DNA of 7,618 bases, taken from assembly GCA_031266315.1 (NCBI GenBank), contig JAISBG010000545.1:1-7618 (forward strand), read 5' to 3'. Origin of the DNA: Planctomycetaceae bacterium. GTDB taxonomy: Bacteria > Planctomycetota > Planctomycetia > Pirellulales > Thermoguttaceae. Under the pieces are notes generated by a model. It had not been told where the DNA came from, did not search any database, and saw only the letters and a list, made by a program, of their open reading frames with translations. Of this stretch, positions 1 through 5,173 are shown in pieces. Position 1 is the first letter of the stretch; each line of letters begins with the position of its first letter. Made by a program: the position numbers and the translations under genes.

Positions 1-428
1 GAACCGTCCAATAATAATTGTCCCTGATAATTTGTTGTTTTGGCGATTCGGTCAATCGAGTCGAGCGAAGCGTCCACCTGAAGTTGGTTTGCCGCAATTT
101 GTTCGACAGTCATTGCGCCGGTGTTCGCCGCTTCATTGATGAGACCGCGAATATCATTGAGTAAACTGCTAACTTGTCCCAAAGCACTGTCGGCAATCGC
201 AATCACGCTGTTAGCACGTTGAGCGTTGCTGATGGCTTTGGTTGTCGCCGTCATATCGCTTTTAAGCAACTCACTTGCAATCAAACCGGCAGGATCATCT
301 TTACCGGAATTGATTCGAAGCCCCGTACTAAGCCGAGTCAGAATATTGCTAAGATCAGCCATATTCCGATTGATTTGGTGTTGGGAAACAAGTGATTGAA
401 CATTGGAAGCAACGTAAAGTCCAGTCAT
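1..428 (-). CDS. Flagellin, N-terminal part (runs off left edge)
   Basis: This is the first 142 codons of a flagellin, the filament subunit exported through the flagellar type III apparatus. The start ATG is at 428-426. The protein begins MTGLYVASNVQSLVSQHQIN, a typical D0 helix, followed at residues 33-53 by RLSTGLRINSGKDDPAGLIA, the conserved D0/D1 signature of flagellins. The region NDIRGLINEAANTG and then DSIDRIAKTTNYQGQLLLDG match the conserved D1 helix and the turn before the variable domain. No signal peptide is expected or seen. The C-terminal D1/D0 half lies outside the window, so flagellin versus a hook-associated FlgL-like protein cannot be settled fully, but the signature strongly favours flagellin. 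The start is supported by an AAGGA ten bases upstream. csrA is the next gene upstream on the same strand, 552 bp away. The gene has its own candidate sigma-28 promoter. Confidence 0.93.
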   Translation of the reverse strand, partial: MTGLYVASNVQSLVSQHQINRNMADLSNILTRLSTGLRINSGKDDPAGLIASELLKSDMTATTKAISNAQRANSVIAIADSALGQVSSLLNDIRGLINEAANTGAMTVEQIAANQLQVDASLDSIDRIAKTTNYQGQLLLDG

Positions 429-437
429 TGAATAACA

Positions 438-443
438 ATCCTT
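438..443 (-). promoter_or_regulatory. Flagellin ribosome binding site with embedded GGA
   Basis: On the minus strand the sequence AAGGAT follows a run of A and sits about ten bases before the flagellin ATG at 428. It is the only Shine-Dalgarno-like sequence there. ARGGAT is also the core of the CsrA binding consensus, so a CsrA dimer bound here would block ribosome entry. That second role is inference. Confidence 0.6.
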
Positions 444-490
444 TTTTTACGCCGCTATGAAAGGGACATGTTTCCGGCAAATGTGTTCGG

Positions 491-513
491 CGGTCTCCTT
501 GGAATCGAGACCG
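491..513 (-). promoter_or_regulatory. Hairpin in flagellin leader, candidate CsrA site
   Basis: A perfect 7-bp stem (CGGTCTC with GAGACCG) closes a 9-base loop. On the minus strand the 3' side of the loop reads CCAAGGAGA, placing an AAGGA at the loop-stem junction. It lies about 70 bases upstream of the flagellin start and inside the transcript predicted from the promoter at 601-628. CsrA sites often present GGA in hairpin loops, so this is a plausible upstream partner of the site in the Shine-Dalgarno sequence. No binding can be shown from sequence alone. Confidence 0.4.
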
Positions 514-600
514 GCGAAATCTCCCGTAACAGCATCCCTGCCTAGCGGTAACTATTTTGGATTCAAAGTACAGTTCGTTCCGGTAACAATAAGCCGTCAA

Positions 601-628
601 CTATCGGCATTATTATTGGTTTTGTTTC
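601..628 (-). promoter_or_regulatory. Candidate sigma-28 (FliA) flagellin promoter
   Basis: On the minus strand GCCGATAG (608-601) matches seven of eight bases of the FliA -10 consensus GCCGATAA. A GAAA (628-625) stands 16 bases upstream, close to the TAAA -35 core and its usual 15-16 base spacing. Transcription would begin near 594 and give a leader of about 165 bases before the flagellin ATG. Late flagellar genes such as flagellin are the classic sigma-28 targets, which supports the call. Confidence 0.6.
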
Positions 629-875
629 GGGACTTGCCTTCCCGTCACAAAACGGCAAGACAACGATTCAAGAAACCGGTAACGAAAACTCCGTCTCGTT
701 TCACGGTTAAAAGATTCGACTATCCTTGCCGAAATTCAGCACTTTCCAAGTGCCTTGTTTTCACACTATCGTCAATGTCAATTTATTGCCTTTAGAAAGC
801 ATGGAGACTTAGGATAGTTTCGGTTATGCCGTTTCTGCTAGAAAATCAGTATGTATTGACAATAAGCATTGTATG
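629..875. other. Intergenic stretch, no gene recognised
   Basis: Between the flagellin promoter and the long palindrome I see no convincing gene on either strand. A plus-strand open frame covering 457-795 has an arginine/serine-rich, unrecognisable composition. It also overlaps the flagellin leader and promoter, so it is treated as noise. No RNA gene or clear regulatory site was recognised in this part. Confidence 0.5.
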
Positions 876-878
876 TAG

Positions 879-966
879 TTAATAGTGAATAGTTAGGGGA
901 CGCAAGCGGATTTATTTACGTTTCGGTAAATAAATCCGCTTGCGTCCCCCAACTATTCACTATTAA
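879..966. repeat. Long palindrome, ~41-bp arms, 6-base loop
   Basis: The arms are 879-919 and 926-966 around the loop GTTTCG (920-925). The inner 24 bp (896-919 with 926-949) pair perfectly and contain the GC-richer core GGGGACGCAAGCGG. One mismatch (A895/C950) follows, then 16 more paired bases made of AATAGTT-like heptamers. It begins 15 bases beyond the csrA stop codon on the minus strand, so it would fold at the 3' end of the csrA transcript and could end or protect it. No U-run follows, so a standard terminator is not supported. The perfect arms are also what a small non-coding mobile repeat (MITE-like) would show. Confidence 0.9.
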
Positions 967-985
967 TTATCAACTATTAACTATT
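951..985. repeat. Five tandem heptamers (AACTATT type)
   Basis: Five consecutive 7-base units read AACTATT, CACTATT, AATTATC, AACTATT, AACTATT. Two matching units on the other side of the palindrome (881-894, AATAGTG AATAGTT) form its outer stem. The last unit overlaps the csrA stop codon at 981-983. The structure resembles the short tandemly repeated heptamers known from other bacterial genomes such as cyanobacteria; membership of a named family is not claimed. Confidence 0.8.
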
Positions 986-1310
986 GAGTAATAATCTCCA
1001 TAATTCCGCTGCCAAAAGGAACATCAATGTCAATCGGTAAACCTTTGCTTTTATGTGCTTTGATTTGCTTTTCCAACGGTGCGGTATATTTTGTTTTTTC
1101 CGGTATGGGTGTTTGTTCCGGTTCGTTGGGTTCTTGGATACCTTGCTTTCCCTGCACAATAGCATCGTAAATCTCTTGACGATGGACAGAAACATCTTGC
1201 GGTGCCTGAATTCCAATCCGAACCCGATCGCCCCGAACATCAACAATTGTTATAATAATATTGTCGCCGATATAAATGCTTTCATCGCGGTATCTTGAAA
1301 GAACCAACAT
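981..1310 (-). CDS. csrA: Carbon storage regulator CsrA with C-terminal extension
   Basis: CsrA is a small dimeric RNA-binding protein that binds GGA motifs in mRNA leaders and changes translation or stability. Residues 1-51 are a canonical CsrA domain: [16 protein letters not shown] with the conserved L4 and R6 of strand one, then [20 protein letters not shown], which carries the invariant R44 and the GI-AP-VHR-EIY pattern. Typical CsrA proteins have about 60-75 residues; this one has 109. The extra ~58 residues are proline/glutamate/lysine-rich and end in [17 protein letters not shown]. They are not long enough or similar enough to be FliW. The start ATG has a strong AAGGAG upstream. The flagellin gene lies downstream on the same strand, a common partnership. 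The stop TAG falls within a heptamer repeat, so the final two or three residues may be repeat-derived. Confidence 0.95.
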   Translation of the reverse strand: MLVLSRYRDESIYIGDNIIITIVDVRGDRVRIGIQAPQDVSVHRQEIYDAIVQGKQGIQEPNEPEQTPIPEKTKYTAPLEKQIKAHKSKGLPIDIDVPFGSGIMEIITQ

Positions 1311-1317
1311 GTTTATT

Positions 1318-1323
1318 CTCCTT
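1318..1323 (-). promoter_or_regulatory. csrA: csrA ribosome binding site
   Basis: AAGGAG on the minus strand lies seven bases before the csrA ATG and fixes that start. It also contains GGA, so autoregulation by CsrA is possible but unproven. Confidence 0.8.
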
Positions 1324-1433
1324 AAAATCTATTATCTTTCCAAAGTTTGAATTTAGAATAATATTTTCTGATATACTCATTTAAAATTCACGAAGCTGAT
1401 TGCGGAAGCGCAACAACGTGAAGCGGTTACTCA

Positions 1434-1453
1434 AGGGCGAAGCCTATCGCCCT
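1434..1453. repeat. Short hairpin, AGGGCGA/TCGCCCT
   Basis: A 7-bp perfect stem (1434-1440 with 1447-1453) closes a 6-base loop. It sits in non-coding DNA and resembles the other GGGCGA-containing palindromes further along this gap, so it may be a fragment of the same repeat family. No U-run follows on either strand. Confidence 0.55.
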
Positions 1454-1472
1454 ACCGGCTACGGTATAACTT

Positions 1473-1499
1473 ATTCATTACGTATCCGTAACAATGAAT
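1473..1499. repeat. Imperfect hairpin ATTCATTACG / CGTA-ATGAAT
   Basis: ATTCAT and TACG (1473-1482) pair with CGTA (1487-1490) and ATGAAT (1494-1499) around a 4-base loop, with a 3-base bulge at 1491-1493. Ten base pairs in all. The role is unknown. Confidence 0.45.
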
Positions 1500-1706
1500 C
1501 ATCATTTAAAAATCATATTTTAAAATATAATTTTGAAAAAGTGCTGATGTATAATATTTTCGTCATCTCCTGTAAATAGATTGAGTTAAATAAATAAAAA
1601 AGAGAAAATAGAAAAAATGCGTATTATTGCCAAAATACCTGTAAAAATCTTTGATTGATCTTGAAATTGACATTCCAACAGCCCAAAATACCCGTCGGCA
1701 ATCATC

Positions 1707-1868
1707 AGGTGGGCGACCTTTTGTAGGTGGGCAACCTTTCGCTGAAAGGTTGCGTCGGCGTTAGCCGACAGTGAATTAGATTAACTACAGTCAATTGTGT
1801 TGCCTTCCGTTTTAGAATCAATACAGAGTCAACCGGCGCGACCCTTCAGCGAAGGGATCGCCCACCCC
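1707..1868. repeat. Inverted pair of REP-like palindromic units
   Basis: The left part has a near-duplicate 16-mer at 1707-1722 and 1725-1740 (14 of 16 bases equal). The second copy runs into a perfect 10-bp hairpin (1731-1740 with 1744-1753, loop GCT), followed by a 6-bp hairpin GTCGGC/GCCGAC (1754-1769). The right part, 1833-1868, is the reverse complement version of the same unit: CCCTTC/GAAGGG hairpin with loop AGC, flanked by GCGCCGG and GGTGGGCGAT equivalents. Two head-to-head copies of a GGTGGGC-hairpin-CGYCGGC unit enclose 1770-1832, the arrangement seen in bacterial interspersed mosaic elements. On the minus strand the right unit lies about 90 bases past the lysS stop. Confidence 0.7.
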
Positions 1869-1912
1869 TTTCTGTGAATTTTCGTGTGTTTCGTGTTTAA
1901 AACGAACTTGTC

Positions 1913-1948
1913 AAGGACAGGACACCTTAAAAGGACAGGACACCTTAA
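1913..1948. repeat. Two perfect tandem copies of an 18-mer
   Basis: AAGGACAGGACACCTTAA occurs twice head to tail (1913-1930 and 1931-1948) without a mismatch. It ends ten bases beyond the lysS stop codon on the minus strand. Each unit has weak internal symmetry (AAGG...CCTT). The GGACAGGACA core looks like an end fragment of a mobile element, but I cannot name one. Confidence 0.85.
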
Positions 1949-1958
1949 TACGGTAGAA

Positions 1959-3467
1959 TCAGAAATTTTCGGGTCGTTGCAATGGAAATAGGATAACTTC
2001 ACGGATAGAGGTTGTGTTTGTTAGGAGCATACAGAGACGGTCAATTCCAATCCCCAACCCTCCCGCCGGCGGCATTCCATGACGCAACGCCCGGATAAAA
2101 TCATGATCCATTTGTGCCATACTGTCTTCCATTTTTTGTCCGTCAAGTTGTTGGCTGAAGAGTTTTTCCTGTAGATCGGGGTCATTGAGTTCGGTGTAAG
2201 CGTTGGCAAGTTCCATGCCGTGAACAAACAACTCAAACCGTTCGGCAATTGCCGGATTTTCACGTTTTCGTTTTGTCAACGGGCAAATACTTGCCGGATA
2301 ATCAATAACAAAGGTTGGTTTGATCAAATTGCCCTCAACTTTTTCCTCGAACACCCTATTTTTCACCACATCAGGGTGTTTTCCGGCAACATCAAACGGT
2401 ATTCCGTTGACGTTAAGCGATTGAGCGTAATCAATAATCGCGTTGGGATTCGTCGGATCAACTCCGGTGTATTCCTTAATCAGATCGTCGTAAGTTTTTC
2501 GGGCAAACGGCGGCGTAAAGTCAATCTCCGTCTCATTCCAAGGAACGACAAAATCTTGTCCGGTCGCTTTGAGAGCGTTGAGAATAATTTGCTCGGTCAA
2601 ATCCATCATGGAGCGATAATCTCCGTAAGCCTGATAAACTTCGAGCATTGTAAATTCGGGATTATGCCGTTGATCGATTCCTTCATTCCGGTAAACACGT
2701 CCCAGTTCGTAAACTCGTTCCATTCCGCCGACCAGAAGCCGTTTGAGATGAAGTTCCAGCGCAATCCGAAGTACCAACGGAATATCCAGAGCGTTATGAT
2801 GTGTTGCAAACGGTTTTGCGGCTGCTCCTCCGGCAATCGTATGCAATGTCGGACCTTCGACTTCGACAAAACTGTTATCCGACAACGTGCTGCGTACAGA
2901 ATGAACAATTTTGACACGGCGAAGCATTCGTTCCAACACTCCGTCGGTGTGTACCAAATCCATATAACGCATTCGGCTTCGCAAATCGGGGTCGGTCAAA
3001 CCGTGAAACTTTGCGGGCGGAGTTTCCAACGATTTGGACAGAAAATGTAAATCATTTGCCGCAATAGACAATTCACCGGTTCGGGTTCGCATCAATTCGC
3101 CGTCCACTCCGACAATATCGCCAAGATCAAAACATTGGGCAAGTTCCCAATTCTTTTCGCCAACTTGATTAGCTCCGATCAACACTTGAATTTTGCCCGA
3201 CCAATCCCATAAATCGAGAAAAATCAATTTTCCTTTTTTCCGTTGTAGAATAATCCGTCCGGCGGCACGAATTTTGGGACCGGTGGAATGTTGTGTTGTT
3301 TCGTCCACAACGATTTGGTCATCCATTGTTCTGATTTTACCGATAGCAACATGATCCTCGAAACGATGTCCCCAAGGATCGAAACCAAGCTCTTCGATTT
3401 TCCGTAATTTTTCCCGCCGTGCCGCTTCCAGCACAACTCCCGTTCCTGTTTGCTCTTCTTTTGCCAT
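1959..3467 (-). CDS. lysS: Lysyl-tRNA synthetase, class II
   Basis: LysRS attaches lysine to tRNA-Lys using ATP in the cytoplasm. The 502 residues match the usual length. An N-terminal helix (EAARREKLRKIEELGFDPWG) precedes the OB-fold anticodon-binding domain at about residues 60-160, with AGRIILQRKKGKLIFLDLWD. The class II core follows: motif 1 around VEVEGPTLHTIAGGAAAKPF, motif 2 RVYRNEG (257-263) with the RHNPEFTMLE follow-on, and motif 3 GLGIGIDR (470-477) near the C-terminus. The MELANAYTELNDP segment is typical of bacterial LysRS. All catalytic motifs are intact. The start ATG has no good Shine-Dalgarno sequence; the preceding bases are TACAAATT. The gene is alone on its strand here, with a candidate promoter at 3548-3575 and repeats immediately past its stop. 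Confidence 0.98.
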   Translation of the reverse strand: MAKEEQTGTGVVLEAARREKLRKIEELGFDPWGHRFEDHVAIGKIRTMDDQIVVDETTQHSTGPKIRAAGRIILQRKKGKLIFLDLWDWSGKIQVLIGANQVGEKNWELAQCFDLGDIVGVDGELMRTRTGELSIAANDLHFLSKSLETPPAKFHGLTDPDLRSRMRYMDLVHTDGVLERMLRRVKIVHSVRSTLSDNSFVEVEGPTLHTIAGGAAAKPFATHHNALDIPLVLRIALELHLKRLLVGGMERVYELGRVYRNEGIDQRHNPEFTMLEVYQAYGDYRSMMDLTEQIILNALKATGQDFVVPWNETEIDFTPPFARKTYDDLIKEYTGVDPTNPNAIIDYAQSLNVNGIPFDVAGKHPDVVKNRVFEEKVEGNLIKPTFVIDYPASICPLTKRKRENPAIAERFELFVHGMELANAYTELNDPDLQEKLFSQQLDGQKMEDSMAQMDHDFIRALRHGMPPAGGLGIGIDRLCMLLTNTTSIREVILFPLQRPENF

Positions 3468-3547
3468 AATTTGTAATAGTTCTGTATAGTAGAAATGAAA
3501 AATGTCTTTTATTGACTAATTTCGGTTGCGAATGGCGACCACGTTAT

Positions 3548-3575
3548 AAAATAGGATTAAATCATAAATTGTCAA
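3548..3575 (-). promoter_or_regulatory. lysS: Candidate lysS promoter
   Basis: On the minus strand a perfect TTGACA (3575-3570) is followed after 16 bases by TATTTT (3553-3548). A better -10, TATAAC at 3548-3543, would need a 21-base spacer. Either way transcription would start roughly 70-80 bases before the lysS ATG. The perfect -35 and the position support it; the weak -10 limits confidence. Confidence 0.45.
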
Positions 3576-3768
3576 TACCACAATCACCATAACACATAAA
3601 ATATATTCTGTGCGGTCAATAAAGAGTCATACTACATTAGGGTTGTAGGATATTTTCCAATATCTCAAAAAATACCAATTTCATAGGCTCACGCAGTATA
3701 AAAAGTGAAGAGGACTTGTAGTAGGATTGCAAGTTTTTCCCCCGTCCCTTTAGGGGCATTGCATAACA

Positions 3769-3789
3769 ACCCACCGCAACGCGGTGGGT
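3769..3789. repeat. Perfect hairpin ACCCACCGC/GCGGTGGGT
   Basis: A 9-bp perfect stem with loop AAC. It is GC-rich in an AT-rich setting and is preceded by a CCCTTTAGGGG block, which gives it the look of a REP-like palindromic repeat. It could end transcription, but no U-run follows it on either strand. Confidence 0.65.
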
Positions 3790-3791
3790 AA

Positions 3792-3812
3792 CAATTTATA
3801 TAGTATAAATTG
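3792..3812. repeat. Perfect AT palindrome CAATTTATA/TATAAATTG
   Basis: A 9-bp perfect inverted repeat with a 3-base centre (TAG), two bases after the previous hairpin. It may be the second half of one composite element or an operator-like dyad; nothing decides between these. Confidence 0.55.
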
Positions 3813-3924
3813 AGTCAACGGCAATCTACTGAAAATTCGGTCACGGTACTTGCAGACGTAAAATTTTTGAGGTAAACTGTGTTTGTCTAAAATTGAGATA
3901 AGGTTAAGACGTTGCGTAACTGTG

Positions 3925-4024
3925 TGAAAAATAATATTTTACTACAATATTTCATACTATAATTTTTCTGTTTTCCAAGAGGTATTATTGAGGTGTATGA
4001 TGAATATTTTTTTCGATCCCTATT
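3925..4024 (+). repeat. Direct repeat, copy 1 (leader and start of Rpn gene)
   Basis: This ~100-bp block is repeated at 4914-5014 with about 90% identity by eye (several substitutions and three small indels). It includes the -10 element, the ribosome binding site and the first eight codons of the Rpn-family gene. The two copies start 989 bp apart, which is the length of one gene-plus-leader unit. Confidence 0.9.
3958..3963 (+). promoter_or_regulatory. Candidate -10 element for Rpn-family gene
   Basis: A consensus TATAAT lies 36 bases before the chosen ATG. The -35 region is poor (TATTTT at 17-base spacing), so this may be a weak or activated promoter. The matching position in the downstream repeat copy reads CATAAT, consistent with decay there. 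Confidence 0.45.
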
Positions 4025-4923
4025 CCGATTACGGATTCAAAAAATTGTTCGGCGAAGAAGGTTCAAAAGATATTTTAATTGATTTCCTCAACACCATGTT
4101 GCCGGAACGTCATCAGATTACCGAACTAACGTTTTCCGATAAAGAAATTGTACCGGCTAGCATGATGGATCGTAAAGGGTCTTACGATATTTATTGTACA
4201 GCAGTAAATCAAGACCGGTTTATCGTCGAAATGCAAAAAGCACGCTTTCCAACCTTTAAAGAACGGGCATTGATCTATTCCGTGTGGTCACTCCAAAATC
4301 AAATTAAACGCGGCGAAGATTGGAAGAAAAAAAAGCGTTTTGCCGCTATTTATTTTGTCGGTATTCTGGATTTTGTGTTCAAGGAAGAACTTGACGATAA
4401 CGGAAATCCAATTCCAAACAAACTTTATACCAATGTTCGGCTTTGTGATGACGATGGTACGTTGTTTTACAGCGGTTTGACGATGAAGTTTCTTCAAATG
4501 CCGCTTTTCAAAAAAACAGAAAACGAATTGGAAACACATTTCGATAAATGGTTGTATTTTCTTAAAAATTTACCATCGTTCGATCATATTCCGCGCATTT
4601 TAAACGAACCCATCTTTTCTCATGCCTTTGATGTTGCTAAACTCGGTAACATGGCTCCAGAGGAACGTGAAGCCTACGAGAAAGGTTTTATGGATATTCT
4701 GGCATACTTTGGAGCCATCGAAGATGGAAGAGAAACAGGAAAAGAAGAGGGAAAAATCAAAGGAAGAGAAGAAGGAAAAATCGAAGGAAGAGAAGAGGGA
4801 AAAATCGAAGAAAGAATCAAAGTAGTGAAGAGTATGAAAGCAGAGGGACTTACCGTAGAAACGATTGCCCGAATTATAAAGTTGCCTATTGAGAAAATTG
4901 AACAATTATTACATGAAAAATAA
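4000..4923 (+). CDS. Rpn family / PD-(D/E)XK nuclease-like protein
   Basis: This 307-residue protein belongs to the large Rpn (recombination-promoting nuclease) / putative transposase family often annotated PDDEXK_2 or DUF4351-like. It starts MNIFFDPYSDYGFKKLFGEE, the usual N-terminal F-K-x-LFG motif, and has the nuclease-like core SYDIYCTAVNQDRFIVEMQK, where D63, E77 and Q79 fit the D...E-x-Q form of the PD-(D/E)XK site. Family members cleave DNA and promote RecA-independent recombination; some act in phage defence. Residues ~247-270 are charged 8-residue repeats, followed by a small helix-turn-helix-like tail (GLTVETIARIIKLPIEKIEQ). ATG at 4000 is preferred: GAGG lies six bases upstream. 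A TTG at 3988 or ATG at 3997 would add four or one residues. It stands alone between repeats and looks like accessory DNA. Confidence 0.85.
   Translation: MNIFFDPYSDYGFKKLFGEEGSKDILIDFLNTMLPERHQITELTFSDKEIVPASMMDRKGSYDIYCTAVNQDRFIVEMQKARFPTFKERALIYSVWSLQNQIKRGEDWKKKKRFAAIYFVGILDFVFKEELDDNGNPIPNKLYTNVRLCDDDGTLFYSGLTMKFLQMPLFKKTENELETHFDKWLYFLKNLPSFDHIPRILNEPIFSHAFDVAKLGNMAPEEREAYEKGFMDILAYFGAIEDGRETGKEEGKIKGREEGKIEGREEGKIEERIKVVKSMKAEGLTVETIARIIKLPIEKIEQLLHEK
4738..4809 (+). repeat. Three in-frame 24-bp coding repeats
   Basis: Units 4738-4761, 4762-4785 and 4786-4809 differ at only a few bases and encode the octad G-(K/R)-E-E-G-K-I-(K/E). They form a charged, probably helical linker between the nuclease-like core and the C-terminal tail. 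As multiples of three, gain or loss of units would change linker length without breaking the frame. Such repeats are common near the C-terminus of this protein family. Confidence 0.9.
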
Positions 4924-5014
4924 TATTTTATCACAATATTTCGTACCATAATTTTCCTGTTTTCCAAAGGTCTTATTGATGAGGTGTATGATGAATATTA
5001 TTTTGATCCCTATT
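4914..5014 (+). repeat. Direct repeat, copy 2 (after the Rpn gene)
   Basis: Second copy of the block at 3925-4024. It begins inside the last codons of the Rpn-family gene (the gene's stop TAA is part of it), and similarity stops at CCCTATT (5014). It repeats the leader, the GAGGTGTATGATGAAT start region and a few codons. Confidence 0.9.
4991..5014 (+). pseudogene. Remnant start of a second Rpn-family gene
   Basis: The ATG, its GAGG ribosome binding site and the codons for MNI are kept from the upstream gene. One base is then lost relative to copy 1 (ATTTTGAT for TTTTTCGAT), the frame shifts, and homology ends after about eight codons. The open frame from this ATG stops at 5066-5068 after 25 unrelated residues. 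It is best read as the tail of a tandem duplication that was deleted. Confidence 0.8.
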
Positions 5015-5064
5015 TTCTGGTTGTTGGTGGCAGAGTCCAAATTCAAATTTGTAGCGTTCACCAT

Positions 5065-5092
5065 TTGACAGGCAGTTAAAAAATGGTAAAAT
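5065..5092 (+). promoter_or_regulatory. Strong sigma-70 type promoter for the tat genes
   Basis: A perfect TTGACA (5065-5070) and TAAAAT (5087-5092, five of six) are separated by 16 bases. Transcription would start near 5099, giving about 88 bases before the first Tat gene. It is the best promoter match in the window. It lies just past the decayed Rpn copy. Confidence 0.75.
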
Positions 5093-5098
5093 AGATAA

Positions 5099-5173
5099 AT
5101 GTTTGTTGAGAACGAAATGGTTAAGGCATTGGGTGTCGCAAAACTGGAAAATCCAATGACTGAGACTCGGTAA
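5099..5173 (+). CDS. Possible 24-codon leader ORF before tatA
   Basis: An open frame starting with ATG at 5099 encodes MFVENEMVKALGVAKLENPM followed by TETR and a TAA at 5171-5173. The predicted transcription start falls at or next to this ATG, so it would be a leaderless ORF. Its stop codon overlaps by one base the AAAGGAGG of the next gene, an arrangement that could couple leader translation to tatA. I recognise no homology, and a 24-codon frame is easily met by chance. Real translation is uncertain. Confidence 0.3.
   Translation: MFVENEMVKALGVAKLENPMTETR

Larger units (their letters stand above)
1324..1958. other. Repeat-rich gap between lysS and csrA, no gene
   Basis: This 635-bp stretch has no recognisable coding region on either strand. 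It holds several short hairpins (1434-1453, 1473-1499), an inverted pair of REP-like units (1707-1868) and an 18-bp perfect tandem duplication (1913-1948), listed separately. The part at 1500-1660 is very AT-rich and I see nothing definite in it. A csrA promoter should lie near 1330-1400, but no hexamer pair there is good enough to call. Confidence 0.6.
3576..3924. other. Intergenic stretch between lysS and the Rpn-family gene
   Basis: No gene was recognised on either strand. It contains a small hairpin at 3649-3664 (GATATT/AATATC) and two adjacent perfect hairpins at 3769-3812, listed separately. The remainder is AT-rich and I see nothing definite in it. The lysS and Rpn-family genes diverge from here. 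Confidence 0.5.

Noticed and set aside
457..795. Plus-strand open frame of 112 codons between flagellin and csrA
   Set aside because: No recognisable protein, odd composition, no ribosome binding site, and it overlaps the flagellin leader and candidate promoter on the other strand.
879..985. CRISPR array
   Set aside because: The repeated units are 7 bases, contiguous and without spacers; no cas gene is present.
2220..3050. Plus-strand open frame of 276 codons antisense to lysS
   Set aside because: It lies wholly within the clear lysS coding region; the product looks like no family and is explained by codon bias of the opposite strand.
3649..3664. GATATT/AATATC hairpin as a terminator
   Set aside because: It is AT-only and weak, and has no proper U-run for a gene ending there.
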